DNA of 9,778 nt from SOKG01 sp964449845 (GTDB lineage: Bacteria; Chloroflexota; Dehalococcoidia; SZUA-161): NCBI GenBank assembly GCA_964449845.1, contig CAYVES010000083.1, positions 1 through 9,778 of the forward strand, given 5' to 3'. The translations under genes were made by a program, and so were the position numbers. Positions 5,795 to 9,778 of the stretch are shown piece after piece (positions within the stretch are counted from its first letter, which is position 1; every line of letters begins with the position of its first letter). The notes under the pieces are model-generated. The model saw only the letters and a program-made list of their open reading frames with translations. It made no database searches and was not told where the DNA came from.

Positions 5795-7402
5795 TTATTC
5801 TACCGAGACAATGTAGTTATAGTATGGTTGTCCCCCTGCAACCACCTCTACTTCCTGAGAGGGGTATTTCTTCTGGACTGATTCCGCTATTTGCTCAGCT
5901 TCGCCGCTCTCTGTGTCCGCCCCGTAATAGATGGTGATCAGTCCCCCCTCTTCGACACCCATCATAGCCAGCAGATCGAGGATAACCTGCGGCATGCTGC
6001 CGTCGGCGATTACCAGCCTACGGTCGAGGAAGGCGATGGCCTGTCCTTTCTTGACCGAGAGGCCGTCGAGCTCCATGGACCTCACCGCTGTGGTGATCTC
6101 TCCGCTACGCACCGTTGACAGCGCCTTCTTCATGGCGGCGGAGTTTCCCTCTAAATCAACATCATGATTCAAGGCAAGAAGCGCTGCTATCCCCTGGGGG
6201 ATGGTCTTTGTCGGCAATACCTCTACCTTCTTCTGTGTCAGTGCCGAAACCTGGCCCGCTGCCAGCAAAATGTTGGGGTTATTGGGTAGCAGGATAACCT
6301 TGTCCGAAGGCGCTGACTCTACAGCCAGGAGAAGCTCCTGAACGCTGGGGTTCATGGTCTCGCCACCGGGGACTACTATAGTCGCCCCGATGCTGTAGAA
6401 CGCCTCGGTGAGCCCTTCGCCGGAGGCCACAGTTATCGTGGAGATGGCGGCCGAAGATGACTGAGGCTGAGCTACAATGAAGTCACGGTGCTGTTCGTCC
6501 ATATTCTCCACTTTAACCTGCCGCAGGGTGCCCAAAGAAGTGGCGCAACTCAGGGCAGCCCCGGGGTCGAAGGTGTGCAGGTGGGCCCTTATCGTAGATT
6601 CATCGCCAACTACCAGGACGGATTCGCCAATGGTGATTAGCTTCTGTCTGACAGCTTCTACGTTGAGGTCTTTGCCCTGAAGCAGAAACTCGGTGCAGTA
6701 ACCGTATCGGGCGTCCTCTGCCAGACCTTGGCTGATGCTGGCTGCGGCTTCTACTGGCACGATCTCAGCCTCTTCCCGCTCACCGCGCAGACAGCGAAGT
6801 GCGCCATCAAGTACTACGTAGAGCCCCTGCCCCCCGGCATCCACCACCCCGGCCTGGCGCAGCACCGGGAGCAGCGTTGGCGTCCTCGCCACTGAGGCTC
6901 TGGCCTCATTGACAATGACTTCCATAATCGCCAGTAAGTCGCCGTTATGGGAGGCGCTCCCAGTCTGGGCAGCGGCGGCGACTTCGCGAATGACGGTGAG
7001 GATGGTCCCTTCGACTGGCTTGCTCATCCCTTTATAGGCGAGAGCAGATGACTCGACTAGGGCAGCGGCGAGGTCATCGCCATCAAAGGAGTGCTTGCCG
7101 TCCAGCCCCTTGGCCAATCCACGAAAGATTTGGGATAGGATCACACCGCTGTTCCCTCTGGCCCCCATGAGGGAACCCTTTGCCATCGCTTGGGCTACGG
7201 TCGTTGCACTCCCGTCGGTGCAGCGACCAGCCTCTTCCATCGCCGCCCGCATGGTCAGAAGCATATTAGTGCCGGTATCGCCATCGGGCACGGGGAAGAC
7301 GTTAAGCGTGTTGATGGACTGAGCGTTGCGCCCCAGGGAGCGGGTGGCAGCGCTGAACATCGCTCTGAGGTCACGCCCATCGCACGAGGTTATCTCGCTC
7401 AC
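5795..7402 (-). CDS. fakA: Fatty acid kinase ATP-binding subunit, DAK2/DhaL domain (FakA-like)
   Basis: This 535-residue protein has the three-part FakA layout. The N-terminal DhaL (DAK2) kinase domain, about 8-205, carries PDGDTGTN (39-46, Mg-ATP-binding aspartates), ARGNSGV (81-87) and DAGGQG (188-193). The middle domain has GYCTEF with Cys236 and HLHTFDPG with His274 and His276, matching the metal-binding Cys/His/His of FakA. The C-terminal DegV-like domain, about 325-535, includes VVPGGETMNPS and ends GGQPYYNYIVSVE, typical of the family. With a FakB (DegV) partner, FakA phosphorylates fatty acids, feeding PlsX/PlsY phospholipid synthesis; neither plsX nor plsY is in the window. The GTG start at 7402 has a GAGGAG site (7411-7416) 8 nt upstream. 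It is first in its run and has a good promoter at 7515-7543. Older annotations call such proteins dihydroxyacetone kinase or YloV; the Cys/His middle domain argues for FakA. Confidence 0.92.
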   Translation of the reverse strand: MSEITSCDGRDLRAMFSAATRSLGRNAQSINTLNVFPVPDGDTGTNMLLTMRAAMEEAGRCTDGSATTVAQAMAKGSLMGARGNSGVILSQIFRGLAKGLDGKHSFDGDDLAAALVESSALAYKGMSKPVEGTILTVIREVAAAAQTGSASHNGDLLAIMEVIVNEARASVARTPTLLPVLRQAGVVDAGGQGLYVVLDGALRCLRGEREEAEIVPVEAAASISQGLAEDARYGYCTEFLLQGKDLNVEAVRQKLITIGESVLVVGDESTIRAHLHTFDPGAALSCATSLGTLRQVKVENMDEQHRDFIVAQPQSSSAAISTITVASGEGLTEAFYSIGATIVVPGGETMNPSVQELLLAVESAPSDKVILLPNNPNILLAAGQVSALTQKKVEVLPTKTIPQGIAALLALNHDVDLEGNSAAMKKALSTVRSGEITTAVRSMELDGLSVKKGQAIAFLDRRLVIADGSMPQVILDLLAMMGVEEGGLITIYYGADTESGEAEQIAESVQKKYPSQEVEVVAGGQPYYNYIVSVE

Positions 7403-7462
7403 ACCAGGTTCTCCTCATTCACTGGCCTCTTCATGTGCCAACTCGGTGTCGCCCAACCTGGT
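7403..7462 (-). promoter_or_regulatory. Long-range inverted repeat in the fakA leader
   Basis: On the minus strand ACCAGGTT (7455-7462) and AACCTGGT (7403-7410) are perfectly complementary over 8 bp, separated by 44 nt, with a possible extra U-G pair at the base. The second arm fills exactly the 8 nt between the GAGGAG ribosome binding site (7411-7416) and the GTG start (7400-7402). Pairing in the mRNA would bury the initiation region, so translational control is possible. It matches no riboswitch class I recognise, and an arm this short could be chance. Confidence 0.35.
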
Positions 7463-7476
7463 AATCTGGAATCCGC

Positions 7477-7505
7477 TTGCAAGGCTCTGTTGGTTATGTT
7501 ATTCT
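7477..7505 (+). promoter_or_regulatory. Candidate promoter for rpmB with a normal-length leader
   Basis: TTGCAA (7477-7482), a 17-bp spacer and TATTCT (7500-7505) would start transcription near 7512 and give a leader of about 43 nt that includes the full rpmB ribosome binding site. A rival pair, TTGAAT (7511-7516) and TATAGT (7535-7540) with an 18-bp spacer, has a better -10. Its transcript would start near 7547, inside the Shine-Dalgarno sequence, leaving only about 8 nt of leader. Confidence 0.35.
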
Positions 7506-7514
7506 TAAGCTTGA

Positions 7515-7543
7515 ATTCTACAGGAAAAAGACGCTATAGTCAA
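7515..7543 (-). promoter_or_regulatory. Promoter of the fakA-degV-recG-argS unit
   Basis: On the minus strand a -35 TTGACT (7538-7543) and a -10 TAGAAT (7515-7520) are separated by exactly 17 bp, and each matches the sigma-70 consensus at five of six positions. Transcription would start near 7508, giving a leader of about 105 nt before fakA. It is the best full promoter in the window. It overlaps promoter-like hexamers on the opposite strand that face rpmB. Confidence 0.6.
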
Positions 7544-7554
7544 AGGAGAAGGCG

Positions 7555-7737
7555 TTGAAGTGCGAGTTGTGCGGCAAGGGACCACAGTTTGGACACAATG
7601 TATCACACTCCAAGCGTCATACCAAGCGGCGCTGGTTGCCTAACATCAGGACGACCACCATCGTCACAAATGGCAAGAGAAAGCGGGTGACTATCTGCAC
7701 CAGGTGTTTACGTACCCAACACAAAGTCACCGGCTAG
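7555..7737 (+). CDS. rpmB: 50S ribosomal protein bL28, zinc-binding (C+) form
   Basis: This 60-residue basic protein is a component of the large ribosomal subunit. It begins KCELCGKGPQFGHNVSHSKRH, shortened here to its key parts: the CELCGKGP start and the NVSHS motif are diagnostic of bL28. Two CxxC pairs (Cys3/Cys6 and Cys48/Cys51) mark the zinc-ribbon C+ paralogue, as opposed to the cysteine-free form some bacteria make under zinc starvation. The start is a TTG at 7555 with AGGAG (7544-7548) 6 nt upstream; no in-frame ATG would keep the first CxxC. It is a single-gene unit, divergent from fakA and convergent with rpe (9 nt between stops). No zinc-repressor (Zur-like) site was recognised upstream. 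Confidence 0.96.
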   Translation: MKCELCGKGPQFGHNVSHSKRHTKRRWLPNIRTTTIVTNGKRKRVTICTRCLRTQHKVTG

Positions 7738-7746
7738 CCTGCCTTC

Positions 7747-8427
7747 TTATCCTTCTTCGAGGCCGCGAAGGCCCTCCCTAATCCTTGCGATAGCTTGAGA
7801 GACGCCTTCCCTCTTGTTGAATACCGCAGCACCGGCTACCAGTACCCTTGCCCCGGCCTGAGCTACTCGGGGCGCAATTTCCGCGGTAATTCCCCCATCC
7901 ACCTCTAGCTCAGCAGCCAGCCCCAGTTCGTCAAGCTTGCGCCTGAGGCGGGCGATCTTGTCGATGGTGCTCTCGATGAACTGCTGCCCCCCGAAGCCGG
8001 GGTTAACCGACATCAGCAACGCCAGATCGAGGCTGGGCAGGATTTCATCGAGTGCGGTCAGGGGGGTGCTTGGGTTTAGGGATACTCCTGCCTTGCACCC
8101 CGACTCCTTTATCGATTCCACCATCCTGTGCAGGTGAGGGCATACCTCGGCATGGACGGTGATAATGTCGGCACCAGCCTGGGCGAACTGCTTTATGTAC
8201 TTCTCCGGTGATTCGATCATCAGGTGAACGTCGAGGGGCAGGGAGGTATGGGGTCGTATCGCTGCCACCACCGGGGGACCGATGGTGATGTTGGGGACGA
8301 AGTGTCCATCCATAACATCGACATGGATGTAGTCGGCACCTGCCTCGGTCGCCTCAGCGACCTGCTCCCCCACGCGACCGAAGTCGGCGGAAAGAATAGA
8401 CGGGGCAAGCTTGATCTTATGTTCCAT
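7747..8427 (-). CDS. rpe: Ribulose-phosphate 3-epimerase
   Basis: The enzyme interconverts D-ribulose 5-phosphate and D-xylulose 5-phosphate in the pentose phosphate pathway (or the Calvin cycle, for which nothing else here speaks). The 226-residue TIM barrel has every expected residue: Ser9 in APSILSADF, metal ligands His35 and Asp37 in IHVDVMDGHFVPN, His68 in LDVHLM, and Asp177 in EVDGGI. The phosphate-binding segments SVNPGFGGQ (140-148) and VAGAAVF (197-203) are also present. The ATG at 8427 overlaps the argH end by 11 nt, with AAGGA about 6 nt upstream, so argH and rpe are probably cotranscribed and translationally coupled. The pairing is not an obvious metabolic one. A small hairpin near the 3' end (7755-7770) has no following T run. 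Confidence 0.96.
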   Translation of the reverse strand: MEHKIKLAPSILSADFGRVGEQVAEATEAGADYIHVDVMDGHFVPNITIGPPVVAAIRPHTSLPLDVHLMIESPEKYIKQFAQAGADIITVHAEVCPHLHRMVESIKESGCKAGVSLNPSTPLTALDEILPSLDLALLMSVNPGFGGQQFIESTIDKIARLRRKLDELGLAAELEVDGGITAEIAPRVAQAGARVLVAGAAVFNKREGVSQAIARIREGLRGLEEG

Positions 8428-9778
8428 GAAGCGTCCTTCTCGCTGTCGCCAGCGCTTTTTCTACCTGCTCAGGAGCGGTTCCCCCGGGGGCGCTGCGCGC
8501 CGCAAGGGAGGACTCCACCGTGATTGACTTCACGTCATTCTCAAAATCAGGGCAGAACCTCTTATATTCGCTCAGGTCGAGATCATATAGAGTCTTGGCG
8601 GTTGCAGTGGCGTAGCGCACCAACCTGCCTACTATGGCGTGGGCTTCGCGGAATGGGATGCCCTTTCTCACCAGGTAATCGGCTACATCGGTGGCCAGGG
8701 TGTAATTCCCATCAGCGGCCCGGCGGGAGCGATCGGCCTTTAGGCGCAGGCTGGCCACCATCGCAGCAAAGACCTCAAGCGTGGCGAGTATGGTATCCAC
8801 GGAATCGAACAGGCCCTCTTTATCCTCTTGCAGGTCGCGGTTATAGGACAGGGGCAGCGCTTTCATCGTGGTCAGGACAGCCATCAGATGGCCGTAGACC
8901 CTGCCTGTCTTGGCTCGAGCCAGCTCCGCTACGTCCGGGTTCTTCTTCTGGGGCATTATGCTGGAGCCGGTGGCAAAGGCGTCGTCGATCTCGATGAAGC
9001 CGAACTCCGCTGTTGACCACAGGACGATCTCCTCAGCGAGACGTGAGAGGTGCATCATGGCCAGGCTGGCCACCGCCTGGTACTCTATTACGAAGTCGCG
9101 GTCGGATACGGCATCCAGGCTGTTGGCGCTCACCTTGCTGAAGCCCAGCTCCTTTGCCAGAAAGTCGCGGTCGATAGGGTAGGCCACCCCGGCCAGGGCC
9201 CCGCTGCCCAAGGGCAAAACGTCGGCACGCTCAAGACACTGCCGAAAGCGCTCCACATCGCGCTGAAACATCTCGAAGTAGGCAAGGAGGTGGTGAGCGA
9301 ATAGGACCGGCTGCGCCCTCTGAAGGTGAGTGTAGCCGGGAATGACCGCGCTCCTATTGGATTCGGCCAGGTCGAGGAGGACTTGCTGGAGCGCCTTGAT
9401 CTGGGTGATCGTCTCCGCGGTCGCCTCCTTGGTGAACAGCCTCATATCGAGCGCGATCTGGTCGTTTCTGGAGCGGCCGGTGTGGAGCCTGGCTCCAACG
9501 TCGCCGATCTTCTCGATGAGGCGAGCCTCGATGTTCATGTGAATGTCTTCGAGTTCCTCTTTGAACTCGAAACTGCCCTGCTCAATGTCCTCCCTGATGG
9601 AGACGAGCCCCATGACGATCGCCTCAGCGTCCTTATCGGAGATTATGCCCTGTCTTGCCAGCATGCGCGCATGGGCTATGGAGCCAGCGATGTCCTGCTT
9701 GTACAGTCGCTGGTCGAACGGCAGCGATACGGTGTATCGCTTTGCCAGATCATCCATCTCTTTTCCGAAGCGGTTGCG
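8417..9778 (-). CDS. argH: Argininosuccinate lyase, 5' end cut by window edge
   Basis: ArgH splits argininosuccinate into arginine and fumarate, the last step of arginine biosynthesis. The frame stays open to the right edge, so the true start lies outside; 453 residues are visible. An internal ATG at 9757 is a poor start because the seven codons before it (RNRFGKE) match the conserved N-terminal GRF-type segment of the family, so only a few residues are missing. Counting from that internal Met: TGRSRNDQ (93-100), GYTHLQRAQP (141-150, with the active-site His), LPLGSGALAG (181-190) and the fumarase/ASL signature GSSIMPQKKNP (264-274) with the catalytic serine loop. The C-terminal end (PGGTAPEQVEKAL) is complete and typical. 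It overlaps rpe by 11 nt. Whether argG or other arginine genes lie upstream cannot be seen. Confidence 0.96.
   Translation of the reverse strand, partial: RNRFGKEMDDLAKRYTVSLPFDQRLYKQDIAGSIAHARMLARQGIISDKDAEAIVMGLVSIREDIEQGSFEFKEELEDIHMNIEARLIEKIGDVGARLHTGRSRNDQIALDMRLFTKEATAETITQIKALQQVLLDLAESNRSAVIPGYTHLQRAQPVLFAHHLLAYFEMFQRDVERFRQCLERADVLPLGSGALAGVAYPIDRDFLAKELGFSKVSANSLDAVSDRDFVIEYQAVASLAMMHLSRLAEEIVLWSTAEFGFIEIDDAFATGSSIMPQKKNPDVAELARAKTGRVYGHLMAVLTTMKALPLSYNRDLQEDKEGLFDSVDTILATLEVFAAMVASLRLKADRSRRAADGNYTLATDVADYLVRKGIPFREAHAIVGRLVRYATATAKTLYDLDLSEYKRFCPDFENDVKSITVESSLAARSAPGGTAPEQVEKALATARRTLHGT

Noticed and set aside
7755..7770. Hairpin CTTCG/CGAAG near the 3' end of rpe as a terminator
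   Set aside because: The stem is only 5 bp, lies within the coding sequence and no T run follows on either strand.
8524..8997. 157-residue plus-strand open frame inside argH
   Set aside because: It lies opposite the argininosuccinate lyase signature; its Trp/Arg/Gly/Ser-rich composition is typical of a shadow frame.

Overview
The window carries conserved bacterial housekeeping genes. Protein sequence and gene order (fakA-degV-recG-argS in one run, argH-rpe, a C+ form of ribosomal protein bL28) suggest a member of the Chloroflexota, most likely class Dehalococcoidia. That assignment is inference from family resemblance, because there is no rRNA gene or other phylogenetic anchor here. Starts other than ATG are common: five of the seven visible starts look like GTG or TTG.

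Layout, left to right. Positions 1-351 hold no gene. They contain a cluster of extragenic palindromes: an inverted pair of related GC-rich hairpin repeats with a G-quadruplex motif, a separate ATTCCCGC/GCGGGAAT hairpin, and an 81-nt nested inverted repeat that can be drawn as two alternative folds. A promoter at 329-357 then leads into a gamma-carbonic-anhydrase-like hexapeptide protein (386-892, + strand), whose best start is an internal TTG with a strong Shine-Dalgarno sequence.

From 898 to 7402 on the minus strand runs a tightly packed four-gene unit, transcribed fakA, degV, recG, argS. FakA (ATP-binding DhaL-type subunit) and DegV (FakB-like fatty-acid-binding subunit) together would make a fatty acid kinase that phosphorylates fatty acids for phospholipid synthesis. 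RecG remodels stalled replication forks and ArgS charges tRNA-Arg. Gaps are 9 nt or less, with one 4-nt stop/start overlap. The unit starts from a well-formed minus-strand promoter at 7515-7543, with a leader of about 105 nt whose inverted repeat reaches the gap between the fakA ribosome binding site and its start codon.

The same patch of DNA also carries promoter-like hexamers facing rpmB (bL28, 7555-7737, + strand). Convergent to rpmB are rpe (7747-8427) and argH (8417 to beyond the right edge), minus strand, overlapping by 11 nt. argH lacks only its first few codons, cut off by the window edge.

I see no new multi-gene system, mobile-element gene, CRISPR array or RNA gene. What deserves a second look is non-coding: the repeat cluster at 1-291, the antiparallel overlapping promoters between fakA and rpmB, and the possible regulatory leader of fakA.
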